Below, one piece after another: positions 7,205-14,470 of a DNA stretch of 15,470 bases. Both the position numbers and the translations under genes were made by a program. Below the pieces are notes generated by a model. It was not told the origin of the DNA. It saw nothing but the letters and a program-made list of their open reading frames with translations, and ran no database searches. This DNA comes from Meridianimarinicoccus sp044221805 (lineage in GTDB: Bacteria > Pseudomonadota > Alphaproteobacteria > Rhodobacterales > Rhodobacteraceae), in NCBI GenBank assembly GCA_044221805.1, contig JBGAOK010000084.1:1-15470 (forward strand), read 5' to 3'. Position 1 is the first letter of the stretch, and each line of letters starts with the position of its first letter.

Positions 7205-8440
7205 ATGAGCTTCACCCACAGACTGATCCGCTGGGCCGCGACCACCCTCGGGACCGTCGTCGGCGGCCTGTACCTGTTCGCGCTTTACACCTGCACCTTC
7301 TGGCTGGTGGTGGGATCGCTCAGCGCGATCCAGGTCCGCGACAACATCGAGACCTACAATCTTCCCTTTACCTTCAACAACACCGCCGATGCGGAAAACC
7401 TGCTGCTGCGCGCCCAGGGGCGGATCTATGCCAACCTCGAGAACAAGGACCTGCTGTCCCAGAAGCAGAACGACGAATACGCGCGGTTCCTGGATGTGGT
7501 GGAGAACTTTGCGGTTGAGGGCGAGAACAACGACGCCACCGTGTACTGGGACCGCGAGCAGACCCCGGCCTTCCAGCGCGCCGAGGCGACCTGCCCGCCG
7601 GTGCCGAACGCCGGCTCGGCCGCGCTGCCGGGTTGCGCCAGCCTTTACGAATACCGTGCCCTCGGCGCCGAGATCAAGGCGCTGCTGGACAGCGGCATCC
7701 TCGACACGATCGCCGAATCCGAAACTGCGGCGCTGGCGCAGTTCCAGCAGTTCAAGTCGCTGTCCGACTTCGTCGACGTGAACCGCTTCTTCGAACGGCT
7801 GCGCTTCACCTCGTTCCTGACCGCGCCGCGCGAGATCCTGGTGATGCTGCTGACCATCATCATGGGTGTGCTCGGCAGCGTCATCACCATGACCTGGACC
7901 TTCGTGCGCCGCGATGCCGGCCTGTCGGTGCGGCGCTTCCTGCTGCTGCCCTTCGTCGGCGGGATGAGCGCCTTCATCGTGCTGATCTTCCTGAAGGCCG
8001 GTCAGTTGACCCTGACCGCGGGCGAGACCACCGACGAACTGTCGCCCTTCGTGCTGTCCTTCGTCGGGATCATCTCGGGGCTGCTGTCGGAACGCGCCTA
8101 CGGGCGGATCTCCGAGGTCGGGCAGAACTTCTTCCGGGTGGACGCCCGCCAGGACCGCTGGGGTATCCGGCTGGACGAGGCGCTGGCGACGGCCGGCGTT
8201 TCGGTCGAGGAGGTCGCCCGTCACCTCGATCTCGACGAGGTGGACGCCGCCGAGATTGTCGAGGGCAAGGCGGCCGCGGATCCGGTGCAGCAGCAGCTGA
8301 TCGCGGCGCTGGTCCGGTCCGAACCGCGGGTGCTTTTCACCGACATTCCCCCCGCCGCGGTGCCCCGCAGCCCACCGGTGCCAGCCGGCCCGGCGACTGG
8401 CCCGGCGGCAGGGGTGGACACCGTCCCGGTCACGCCCTGA
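7205..8440 (+). CDS. Uncharacterised membrane protein with large periplasmic loop and cytosolic C-terminal domain
   Basis: I do not recognise this 411-residue protein as a named family. It has an N-terminal membrane helix at about 15-40 and a polar region of about 165 residues (41-205), probably periplasmic, with two cysteines (C130, C144) that could form a disulfide. Three more helices follow at about 207-235, 245-266 and 279-297, and then a soluble tail. Residues 321-372 look like a bundle of short helices (LDEALATAGVSVEEVARHLD, then IVEGKAAADPVQQQLIAALV) in a pattern recalling XRE-type helix-turn-helix domains, but this is weak. The last 35 residues are rich in Pro and Ala. The ATG at 7205 is preceded only by a weak GGGGAC. 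The upstream gap of 188 bp and the hairpin after the stop suggest its own transcription unit. Function unknown. Confidence 0.85.
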   Translation: MSFTHRLIRWAATTLGTVVGGLYLFALYTCTFWLVVGSLSAIQVRDNIETYNLPFTFNNTADAENLLLRAQGRIYANLENKDLLSQKQNDEYARFLDVVENFAVEGENNDATVYWDREQTPAFQRAEATCPPVPNAGSAALPGCASLYEYRALGAEIKALLDSGILDTIAESETAALAQFQQFKSLSDFVDVNRFFERLRFTSFLTAPREILVMLLTIIMGVLGSVITMTWTFVRRDAGLSVRRFLLLPFVGGMSAFIVLIFLKAGQLTLTAGETTDELSPFVLSFVGIISGLLSERAYGRISEVGQNFFRVDARQDRWGIRLDEALATAGVSVEEVARHLDLDEVDAAEIVEGKAAADPVQQQLIAALVRSEPRVLFTDIPPAAVPRSPPVPAGPATGPAAGVDTVPVTP

Positions 8441-8462
8441 GCGCGGCTGCGTGCGGCCCGGG

Positions 8463-8488
8463 CAGCCCCCTGGGGGGCTGTGACATTT
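8463..8488 (+). terminator. Probable rho-independent terminator after the 411-residue membrane protein gene
   Basis: CAGCCCCC (8463-8470) pairs perfectly with GGGGGCTG (8473-8480), with TG in the loop. A short TTT (8486-8488) follows after TGACA. The hairpin begins 22 bases after the stop codon. The T-tract is weak, so the call is moderate. Confidence 0.6.
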
Positions 8489-8596
8489 CCCCCCGCCGCC
8501 GCTGCGGCACGCGCCGGCATCTTGCCGCCTCCGGAACCATCGGTATTCTCGCGGAAACGGCGCCACCCTGCGCCCAGAGACCGGAGACGTCCCGCC

Positions 8597-8785
8597 ATGG
8601 CCATCAATCCGCCCGAGACCCAGGTCGTGACCAGCTATCGCGTCGCCTGCGATGGCGGCGAAGGCGCGCTCGGTCATCCGCGCGTCTGGCTGTCGCTGTC
8701 CCACGAGACCGGCTGGGTGGAATGCGGCTATTGCGACAAGCGCTTCATCCACAAGGATTTTGCCGAGAAGGTCGCGCAGGGCTGA
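8597..8785 (+). CDS. Small CHCC zinc-finger domain protein (NDUFS6-like)
   Basis: This 62-residue protein matches the zf-CHCC family. In mitochondria the same motif forms the C-terminal zinc site of the Complex I subunit NDUFS6. Bacterial single-domain members are common in alphaproteobacteria, and their role is not settled. The likely ligands are Cys in RVACDGG, His in GALGHPRVWLSL, and the CGYC pair in TGWVECGYCDKRFIH. The start ATG 8597 has GGAG at 8583-8586, ten bases upstream. An in-frame region upstream is open but carries no family similarity and lies on the terminator side. The next gene converges on it, only 31 bases away. Confidence 0.9.
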   Translation: MAINPPETQVVTSYRVACDGGEGALGHPRVWLSLSHETGWVECGYCDKRFIHKDFAEKVAQG

Positions 8786-8791
8786 CCCCCG

Positions 8792-8808
8792 CGCCGGTCC
8801 TGCCGGCG
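8792..8808. terminator. Hairpin between convergent zinc-finger and transglycosylase genes
   Basis: CGCCGG (8792-8797) and CCGGCG (8803-8808) pair around TCCTG, within the 31-bp gap between two convergent stop codons. No T-run follows on either strand, so intrinsic termination is uncertain. Confidence 0.35.
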
Positions 8809-8816
8809 TCGCCGGA

Positions 8817-9974
8817 TCATTCCCTGAGCACCATGCAGCCGCCGCCGGCGCGGCGCAGCCGGTCGCATTGCTTGCGGGCCGCGCCTTCGGACTGGTGCAG
8901 CACCGTCGCCACGAAATAGGACTGCGGCCGCCCCGGCAGCCGTGTCTTGCGCAGGTCGGGCCCGCCTTCGCCGATGATCGAGGCGAACTTGCCCAGGGTC
9001 TGGTCGGCGCGGCGTTCGACCACCAGCCGGTTCGGGTCGGCGGCATAGATCATCATCCAGCCCAGCGACTTGCCCTTGCCGGTGGCGCGGTTCGCCGCCA
9101 TTTCCAGGCAGGCGGTCAGGAACGGCTTGTTGTTGTCGAGCGCGAGGTCGAGCGTGGCCGGCGCCGAATCCCGCCAGGCCTCGGCGCTGAGTCCGGTGAC
9201 GATCTTCACGTAATTCCGCGTCTCGGGCATCAGCCCGCCGCGGCGCGACCGGAAGTCGGCAGCGCGCTGTTCGCCGCCATTATACGCGATCGCCGCCATG
9301 CCGAGGCTGCCGTAGGTGTCGCGCAGATAGTCCAGGTACTGGGCCGAGGCCTGCAGCGCTGCGGCCGGGTTGAACGGATCCTTCAGCCCGCGCATCTTCG
9401 CGGTCGAGGGGATGAACTGGGCGATCCCCAGCGCCCCGGCCGGGCTGACCGCATAGGCGTCGAACAGGCTTTCCTGCCAGATCAGCCGGGCGAAGAATCC
9501 GCTGTCCAGCCCGGCCTCGGTCGCGGTCGATTCGATCGTCTTGCAGACATCCCGGGTGTACGAGATCGGCGCGATGCAATGGCTGCCGTCCTCGCTGCAG
9601 GTGGGCGGCACCCGGCGGCGCGGTCGGGGCGGCGGGTTCTCCGGGTCCATCCAGGCCGGCATGTTCATCGCCGCGGTGGTGACGGTGACGCCGCCTGCTT
9701 CGGCGGAGCCGACGTTCTCGCTCGGGCCGACGGCGGCGGTGGCATAGTCGCCGGAGGCGGCGGTGCCAGTGTCGGTGCCAGTGTCGGTGCCAGCGTCGGC
9801 GGCAGCGTCGGCGGCAGGCTCGGTTCCGGTCTCCGCCGGGGCGGTGGCATCCGCCACCGGCAGGGGCAGTTCGCCGACCGCCAGGCCTTCCAGCCGCGCC
9901 CGGGCCGGCGGAGCGGCCAGCACGGCCAGCAGCGCCAGCGCCACGCCTCCGGCCAGGCCCGCGCCGCGGCGCAT
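8817..9974 (-). CDS. Secreted lytic murein transglycosylase with C-terminal SPOR-like segment
   Basis: This protein is expected to cut peptidoglycan glycan strands in the periplasm, giving 1,6-anhydro-muramyl ends. It has 385 residues. A signal peptide spans 1-26 (MRRGAGLAGGVALALLAVLA, ending ARA). An Ala/Thr/Pro-rich linker of about 100 residues follows, including a four-residue repeat. The SLT domain lies at about 143-250 with catalytic Glu168 in LIWQESLFD, then GALGIAQFIPSTA and AAIAYNGGEQRA. The last 35 residues (YFVATVLHQSEGAARKQCDR) look like a SPOR-type peptidoglycan-binding end. The start at 9974 is preferred because GAGGGG (complement of 9982-9987) sits seven bases upstream and gives a standard signal peptide. 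The alternative ATG at 9989 overlaps the upstream stop as ATGA. Either way it appears translationally coupled to the PHP gene. Confidence 0.9.
   Translation of the reverse strand: MRRGAGLAGGVALALLAVLAAPPARARLEGLAVGELPLPVADATAPAETGTEPAADAAADAGTDTGTDTGTAASGDYATAAVGPSENVGSAEAGGVTVTTAAMNMPAWMDPENPPPRPRRRVPPTCSEDGSHCIAPISYTRDVCKTIESTATEAGLDSGFFARLIWQESLFDAYAVSPAGALGIAQFIPSTAKMRGLKDPFNPAAALQASAQYLDYLRDTYGSLGMAAIAYNGGEQRAADFRSRRGGLMPETRNYVKIVTGLSAEAWRDSAPATLDLALDNNKPFLTACLEMAANRATGKGKSLGWMMIYAADPNRLVVERRADQTLGKFASIIGEGGPDLRKTRLPGRPQSYFVATVLHQSEGAARKQCDRLRRAGGGCMVLRE
9763..9817. repeat. 12-bp tandem repeat inside the transglycosylase linker
   Basis: Four copies of a 12-bp unit (GTGCCAGTGTCG on the plus strand, with drift in copies 3 and 4) and a partial fifth run from 9763 to 9817. 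They encode the four-residue period seen as AGTDTGTDTGT plus ADAAADA in the disordered linker between signal peptide and catalytic domain. A unit length divisible by three allows copy-number change without a frameshift. Confidence 0.85.
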
Positions 9975-9985
9975 CGCGCGGCCCC

Positions 9986-10897
9986 TCATGCGTCCAGCCA
10001 CATCGGGTTCGACCAGGCCCGCCGTCCGGCGGTGTCGCGCACGGTCAGCCGCCGCCAGCCGCCCCGGGCGGGCTCGATCGGCAGCCGGGCCTCGGTCAGG
10101 CCGTCGCCCAGCACCCGCTGGCGCCAGCCCAGCGGCCCGGCAAGGATCACCGAGCGCGCCGGCGAACAGCGCACCAGAAGGTCGTCGCCGTCGCGGGTGA
10201 CGCTCAGGATTTCGGGGCCCTGGCTGGCATAGAAGGCGCCGCGCTTCAGCGCCGCCAGCAGCGCCTCGGGCGTGTTCTCGGGCGCGCGGACCATGATCCA
10301 GCCGGCAAAGGCGTCGTCCTCGTGCCAGTGGCTGTCGTCCGAGGCGATGGCGAAGACCCGCCGGCCGGCGTGGAGCATCGCGTCGAACAGCACCAGCCCG
10401 TCGCCGCGGTCGACCTCGATCGCGGATTTGTTGTTGTAGACCTCGACCGCATGGGCGGCCTCGACCGAAAGCCCGTCGGCGAGGTTCAGCTGCGACCAGT
10501 GCGGATGCGCCAGTGCGATGAAGGCGCCGGAAGCGGCGGCGCGGCGGGCCAGGTCCGGTCCGGTCTCGCCGGGGCGGGTGGCCTCGAAATCGCCCGGCAG
10601 CCCGGCGGCGACGATGTGCCAGAGATCGCCGTGCCCGGTGGCCGGCGCGTGCAGCTCGGCGCCGAGCAGGGTGGTGAAACCGTCGCCGCGAGCGGCACGG
10701 GTGTCGGTCACCGGGTGGCGGTAGTGGGGCAGGAAATGATCGCTGATGCAGATGAAGTCATAGCCCGCGGCGCGATAGCGCGCGCAGACCTCGGCCGGCG
10801 CCAGCGCACCGTCGGACCCGGTCGAATGACCGTGCAGGTTGCCGCGCCAGAAGCGGCCCTCGGGCGCAAATGCCTCGAGCATCGGGAGAGTCCCCAT
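9986..10897 (-). CDS. PHP-domain metal-dependent phosphoesterase family protein
   Basis: PHP-domain proteins hydrolyse phosphoesters with a cluster of metal ions bound by His, Asp and Glu. This 303-residue protein shows the expected ligands: NLHGHSTGSDG (His22, His24, Asp29), ISDH (Asp53, His54), GAELHA (Glu81), LAHPHW (His131, His133) and SDDSHW (Asp187/188, His190). The C-terminal 80 or so residues are probably a small beta-domain. The substrate is unknown; stand-alone members include nucleotide phosphatases and histidinol phosphatases, and I cannot choose between them. The start at 10897 has GAGG (complement of 10905-10908) seven bases upstream; ATG at 10882 is a possible alternative. The stop codon overlaps an ATG of the transglycosylase reading frame, and the MFS gene ends 43 bases upstream. 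Confidence 0.88.
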   Translation of the reverse strand: MGTLPMLEAFAPEGRFWRGNLHGHSTGSDGALAPAEVCARYRAAGYDFICISDHFLPHYRHPVTDTRAARGDGFTTLLGAELHAPATGHGDLWHIVAAGLPGDFEATRPGETGPDLARRAAASGAFIALAHPHWSQLNLADGLSVEAAHAVEVYNNKSAIEVDRGDGLVLFDAMLHAGRRVFAIASDDSHWHEDDAFAGWIMVRAPENTPEALLAALKRGAFYASQGPEILSVTRDGDDLLVRCSPARSVILAGPLGWRQRVLGDGLTEARLPIEPARGGWRRLTVRDTAGRRAWSNPMWLDA

Positions 10898-10914
10898 CTG
10901 TCTGCCTCACTTTG

Positions 10915-10944
10915 CTTATAGGCGCGCGGTTTACCGCCGTCTAA
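10915..10944 (-). promoter_or_regulatory. Possible promoter of the PHP-transglycosylase pair with inverted repeat in the spacer
   Basis: On the minus strand, TTAGAC (complement of 10939-10944) and TATAAG (complement of 10915-10920) are separated by 18 bases. An inverted repeat, GCGGT/ACCGC (10926-10937), lies in the spacer. The -35 box overlaps the MFS stop codon. The site would give the PHP gene its own start of transcription with a very short leader. The fit to consensus is modest. Confidence 0.35.
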
Positions 10945-12128
10945 CGCCCTGTGCCGGTGGCGTCGCGGCGCCGCAGTGCGAAACCGGCATGGACCGCCAG
11001 CCCCAGCCCGAAGGACAGCGCCGCGAACAGGACCAGACCGGCATGGCCGGCCACCCCGGCCAGCGCCAGCAGCAGGGGCGTGCCCAGTAGGTTGCCCAGG
11101 TTCCCGGTCTGGGCCAGCGCACCGTTGGCCCGGGCCCGGCCGGCTTCGCCGGGGTTCAGCTGGGCAACGGCGGCGAAGCTGGGTCCCTGCACCAGCCCCA
11201 GCGCGGCAAAGACCGCGACCGGCGGCCATGCCGCCATCGGCGCCAGCGCCAGCCCCGCCGACAGCAGCAGCGCCGCGCCGAAGCCCAGCATCACCACCCG
11301 GACCGCCGGCCGGCGGCGCATCAGCCGGACCCCCAGCGTCATCGAGACGAGGATCGCGCCCAGCGGCATCAGGGTGGCGGCCAGCACCCGCACCTCGGGA
11401 TCCAGCCGCGGCGGCAGCACCGTCAGCAGCGCGACGAAGGCGAGGGTATAGAAGAACCACCCCAGCGCCGGCGCGGCGGCGTTCGGGTCGCGGTAGACCG
11501 CGGCCTGGCGGGCGAGCAGGCCGCCCGGCACCGTCCCGGCCGCCACCGGCGGCACCGGCGCGGCGCCGGCGGGCAACGCCACGGCCAGCGCGACGGCGAT
11601 CGCCGCCATCAGCCCGGCGTGGATCACGAACAGCGCCGCCGGGCCATGGGCGGCGGCGATCGGCGGCCCGGCCAGCCCGGCCAGCGCGAAGGCGACGGCG
11701 AAGAAGGTGCTCCACAGCGACAGGGCAAGGCCGCGCGCCGCCGGAGGCGCGATGCCGGCGATCAGGGTCGGCGCGGCAACCACGATGACCAGATGCGCCA
11801 GCCCTTCGACCACCCGGCTGGCCAGCATCACCGGGAAGGGCGGCAGCGTCGCCTGAAAGGCCGACAGCACCGCGCCAAGTGCCAGCGCCGCGACCAGCAG
11901 CCGCCGCCCGCCCAGCCGCGCCACCGCCATGCCGGCGCCAAGGCCGAACACCACGCCGACAAGGCTGATCAGCGACAGCAGGAAGCCAAGCTGCGGTCCG
12001 GCGCCGGGATAGACCGCCTCCAGTTCCGGAAAGATCACCGCGATCTTGGCGAACTGGCCGGCGGCGCCCAGCCCGGCGACCCAGAGCAGCAGCACCCGCC
12101 CGCTGGCGGCCAGGTCGTCGCGTGCCAT
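10941..12128 (-). CDS. MFS transporter, substrate unknown
   Basis: This is an inner-membrane major facilitator superfamily carrier of 395 residues with about 12 hydrophobic segments in two halves, and a polar central loop (about 195-215, GTVPGGLLARQAAVYRDPNA). The loop after TM2 carries a weak motif A, GMAVARLGGRRLL, without the usual Asp. The second half includes LGVRLMRRRPAVRVVMLG at the equivalent place. Nothing fixes the substrate; an efflux or small-organic-anion role would be a guess. The start at 12128 (MARDDLAASGRVLLLW) has GGGGGA (complement of 12135-12140) six bases upstream. The open frame runs further upstream into the kinase gene, but that part is Arg/His-rich and not membrane-like. 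It starts 71 bases after the kinase-like gene, so co-transcription is likely. Confidence 0.88.
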   Translation of the reverse strand: MARDDLAASGRVLLLWVAGLGAAGQFAKIAVIFPELEAVYPGAGPQLGFLLSLISLVGVVFGLGAGMAVARLGGRRLLVAALALGAVLSAFQATLPPFPVMLASRVVEGLAHLVIVVAAPTLIAGIAPPAARGLALSLWSTFFAVAFALAGLAGPPIAAAHGPAALFVIHAGLMAAIAVALAVALPAGAAPVPPVAAGTVPGGLLARQAAVYRDPNAAAPALGWFFYTLAFVALLTVLPPRLDPEVRVLAATLMPLGAILVSMTLGVRLMRRRPAVRVVMLGFGAALLLSAGLALAPMAAWPPVAVFAALGLVQGPSFAAVAQLNPGEAGRARANGALAQTGNLGNLLGTPLLLALAGVAGHAGLVLFAALSFGLGLAVHAGFALRRRDATGTGR

Positions 12129-12199
12129 GCCCCGTCCCCCGCGGTTGCCCATCCTGCCCGCTTGCTGCCATGGACGCCGGGCCGGGACCACCCCTGACG

Positions 12200-13552
12200 T
12201 CAGAACCGGCTGTGCACATGGACGGGGAACAGCAACGCGATCTCGGTCCCGATGCCGGGCTGGCTGACGATGGACATGGCACCGCCGGACTGCTCGGCAA
12301 AGCCCTTGGCCATGGACAATCCTAACCCATTGGCCGAGCGCCCGCTCTTGGTGGTGAAGAACGGCTCCTGCACCTGTCCCAGCAGGGGTTCGGCGATGCC
12401 GACGCCGGTGTCGATGACGCACAGCTTCAGATAGCGTCCAGCCGGAAGCGGCGCGCGGCCGACCCGCTGTACCGGCTCGGCCAGATCCAGATCGGCCGTT
12501 ACCAGCCGGACCTGCCCGGATGCGCCCATGGCGTCGCGGGAATTCTCGACCAGTTCGGCCAGCACGGTTTCCAGCTGGCGGCGGTCCAGATGCACCATCC
12601 GGGCGGTCGAGCCGGGATGCACCTCGATCGAGACCGAGGGCGGCACCAGCCGCCGCAGCCGGGGCCGGACCTCGTGCAGGAAGGCGATGATGTCCAGCGC
12701 CACCGGGCGCAACTGGGCGCGTCCGGCGAAGGCGACCAGCTGTCCGGTCAGGGCGGCGCAGGACGCCGCCTCGCGATGGGCCTGATGCAGCAGTGCCAGC
12801 CGGGTCTCGTCATCCCGGGCCGCCAGGGCCTCGTCGAGGAGTCCGAGCGTGGTGGTGACGCTATTGCCGAAATCCCGCGCCAACCCGCCGGTCAGGCGGC
12901 CGATGGTCTCGACCACCTTCGCCTCGGTCAGCGCGGCCAGCGAACTTCTCAGCCGCCGGCGCGCGCGCATCGTGCTGATCACGCTGAGGGTGAAGTAGAG
13001 CCACAGAATTGCCGCTCCGGCCGCCACCACCACAAGTCGGGCGCCGTCCAGTGCGCTGGAAGCCACGAACGGCAGCGCGGCCATGGCAAGGCCCACTGCG
13101 GCAATGTCGACCGCCGCCAGCAGGGGGGCCTCGCAATGCTCGGTGGTGGCGTTCAGCATGTATCCGGCCAGCATGAACAGGGCGAGCACCCGGAACATCA
13201 GCCCCGGTTGCGCCACGAGATAGGTCGCCAGTGCCAGATAGATGAGGCTGTCTGCCAGCAGCAGCGCGGCCAGCCCCACCAGGCGCCAGCCGTCCACCCG
13301 GTCGGGCAGGGCGAAGGTCAGCCGGGCATTGAGTTCCAGAAGGCCGAAATAGATCGGCAGCCACAGGACCGGCAGCCACATACCGGTCATGACCCAGACC
13401 ACCGCGGCCATCAGACCGAGACAGGCGAGCCGCAACTGGCGTTCCCGCGTGCCTTCGGCGGCGATCCGTTTCAGCACCATGACGTCCACAGCCCTCAGCG
13501 CGAGAAGACCGGAGGGCGCCCGAGGATGGGAAAGACGGCGGAGGGGATACAT
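12200..13552 (-). CDS. Membrane sensor histidine kinase-like protein lacking the phosphoacceptor histidine
   Basis: The protein has 450 residues and about six membrane helices between 41 and 195, then a dimerisation helix region (about 205-275) and a GHKL ATPase domain (about 318-447). The ATP-binding boxes are complete: N-box ELVENSRDAMG (Asn337), G1 DTGVGI (381-386), F-box EPFFTTK (396-402) and G2 NGLGLSMAKG. The H-box reads TGGLARDFGNSV, where related kinases have GGxAHDFNN. Residue 226 is therefore Arg (codon CGG, complement of 12875-12877) in place of the phosphorylated His. The Asp after it and the Asn at +4 are kept. No response regulator gene lies in the window. The first ATG gives 13552; an ATG at 13480 (MVLKRIAAEG, 426 residues) with GAGGG upstream is about as likely. 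The MFS gene follows after 71 bases. Confidence 0.87.
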   Translation of the reverse strand: MYPLRRLSHPRAPSGLLALRAVDVMVLKRIAAEGTRERQLRLACLGLMAAVVWVMTGMWLPVLWLPIYFGLLELNARLTFALPDRVDGWRLVGLAALLLADSLIYLALATYLVAQPGLMFRVLALFMLAGYMLNATTEHCEAPLLAAVDIAAVGLAMAALPFVASSALDGARLVVVAAGAAILWLYFTLSVISTMRARRRLRSSLAALTEAKVVETIGRLTGGLARDFGNSVTTTLGLLDEALAARDDETRLALLHQAHREAASCAALTGQLVAFAGRAQLRPVALDIIAFLHEVRPRLRRLVPPSVSIEVHPGSTARMVHLDRRQLETVLAELVENSRDAMGASGQVRLVTADLDLAEPVQRVGRAPLPAGRYLKLCVIDTGVGIAEPLLGQVQEPFFTTKSGRSANGLGLSMAKGFAEQSGGAMSIVSQPGIGTEIALLFPVHVHSRF

Positions 13553-14301
13553 GCGTCGATCAAAGTCTGAATCTCCCCTGTGTGGAAGAACCTGACCGAG
13601 CCGTCAACCGGAGATAGAGCGGGCACCCGACAGGGGCTGGCGCCGCCGCCGGGCAAACCGGCCAGAGGCGCCGCGACGTGCGTCCGGCAAACTGGCAGGG
13701 GCCGGTGGCAATGGCGTCGCGTGGCGCTTGGCCATGGACGCTGCCGCCGCGGCGGGGTAACTCTCGCCCCCATGACGGGGAGCGCGAACATGTCCTTCGG
13801 CAAGGGCCACCACCTGCATCTGATCGACGGATCGGCCTTCATCTTCCGGGCCTATCACGCGCTGCCGCCGCTGACCCGGAAGTCGGACGGCCTGCCGGTG
13901 GGCGCCGTGGCCGGGTTCTGCAACATGCTCTGGAAGATGATCGAGGAGAACACCGGCCCCGACGCGCCGACCCATGCGGCGGTGATCTTCGACAAGGGCG
14001 CGCATACCTTCCGCAACGACCTCTACCCCGCCTACAAGGGCAACCGCCCGGAAATGCCCGAGGATCTGCGGCCGCAGATGCCGCTGACCCGCGAGGCGAC
14101 GCGCGCCTTCAACATCGCCTGCGAAGAGATGGAAGGCTTCGAGGCCGATGACATCATCGCCACGCTGGCCTGTCAGGCGCGCAGGGCCGGCGGGCGGGTG
14201 ACCATCATCAGTTCGGACAAGGATCTGATGCAGCTGGTGGGCGAGGGCGTCGAGATGTTCGACGCCATGAAGAACGCCCGGCTGGGGGTGGACGCGGTCG
14301 A

Positions 14302-14345
14302 GGAGAAGTTCGGCGTCAAGCCCGACCGGGTGATCGACGTCCAGG
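14302..14345 (+). repeat. First copy of a 44-bp repeat in polA
   Basis: This segment encodes EKFGVKPDRVIDVQ in the intact 5'-nuclease frame. It recurs 125 bases downstream (14427-14470) with one mismatch (C14316 versus G14441). Confidence 0.9.
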
Positions 14346-14426
14346 CGCTGGCCGGCGACGGCGTCGACAACGTGCCCGGCGCGAGGGCCGGCATCGGCAT
14401 GAAGACCGCCGGCTCAGCTGATCCAG

Positions 14427-14470
14427 GGAGAAGTTCGGCGTGAAGCCCGACCGGGTGATCGACGTCCAGG
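14427..14470 (+). repeat. Second copy of the 44-bp repeat in polA, out of frame
   Basis: It repeats 14302-14345 with one mismatch, in a different frame. It is followed by a degraded second pass through the same gene region (ALA, then GIKTAAQ). The join lies where GAGAAGTTCGGCG of the first copy resembles the GAGTTCGGCG expected next in polA, so a jump at a short homology, in the cell or in the assembly, is plausible. Confidence 0.85.

Noticed and set aside
7100..9046. Long minus-strand open frame opposite the 411-residue membrane protein gene
   Set aside because: Low-complexity His/Arg/Gly-rich translation, opposite genes with better coding evidence, and overlapping the end of the transglycosylase gene in another frame.
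8652..10232. Long plus-strand open frame opposite the transglycosylase and PHP genes
   Set aside because: No recognisable domain. The opposite strand carries a clear signal peptide, SLT domain and PHP metal-binding motifs.
12195..12202. TGACGTCA palindrome overlapping the stop codon of the kinase-like gene
   Set aside because: An 8-bp palindrome is expected by chance at this length, and its position in a stop codon does not suggest regulation.
13579..13607. TTGACG as a -35 box for the kinase-like gene on the minus strand
   Set aside because: The hexamer 17 bases downstream is CACACA, far from a -10 consensus, so a promoter could not be supported.
13744..13755. Palindrome CCGCCGCGGCGG upstream of polA
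   Set aside because: Simple GC-rich symmetry is frequent in this genome. No associated promoter or T-run was seen.
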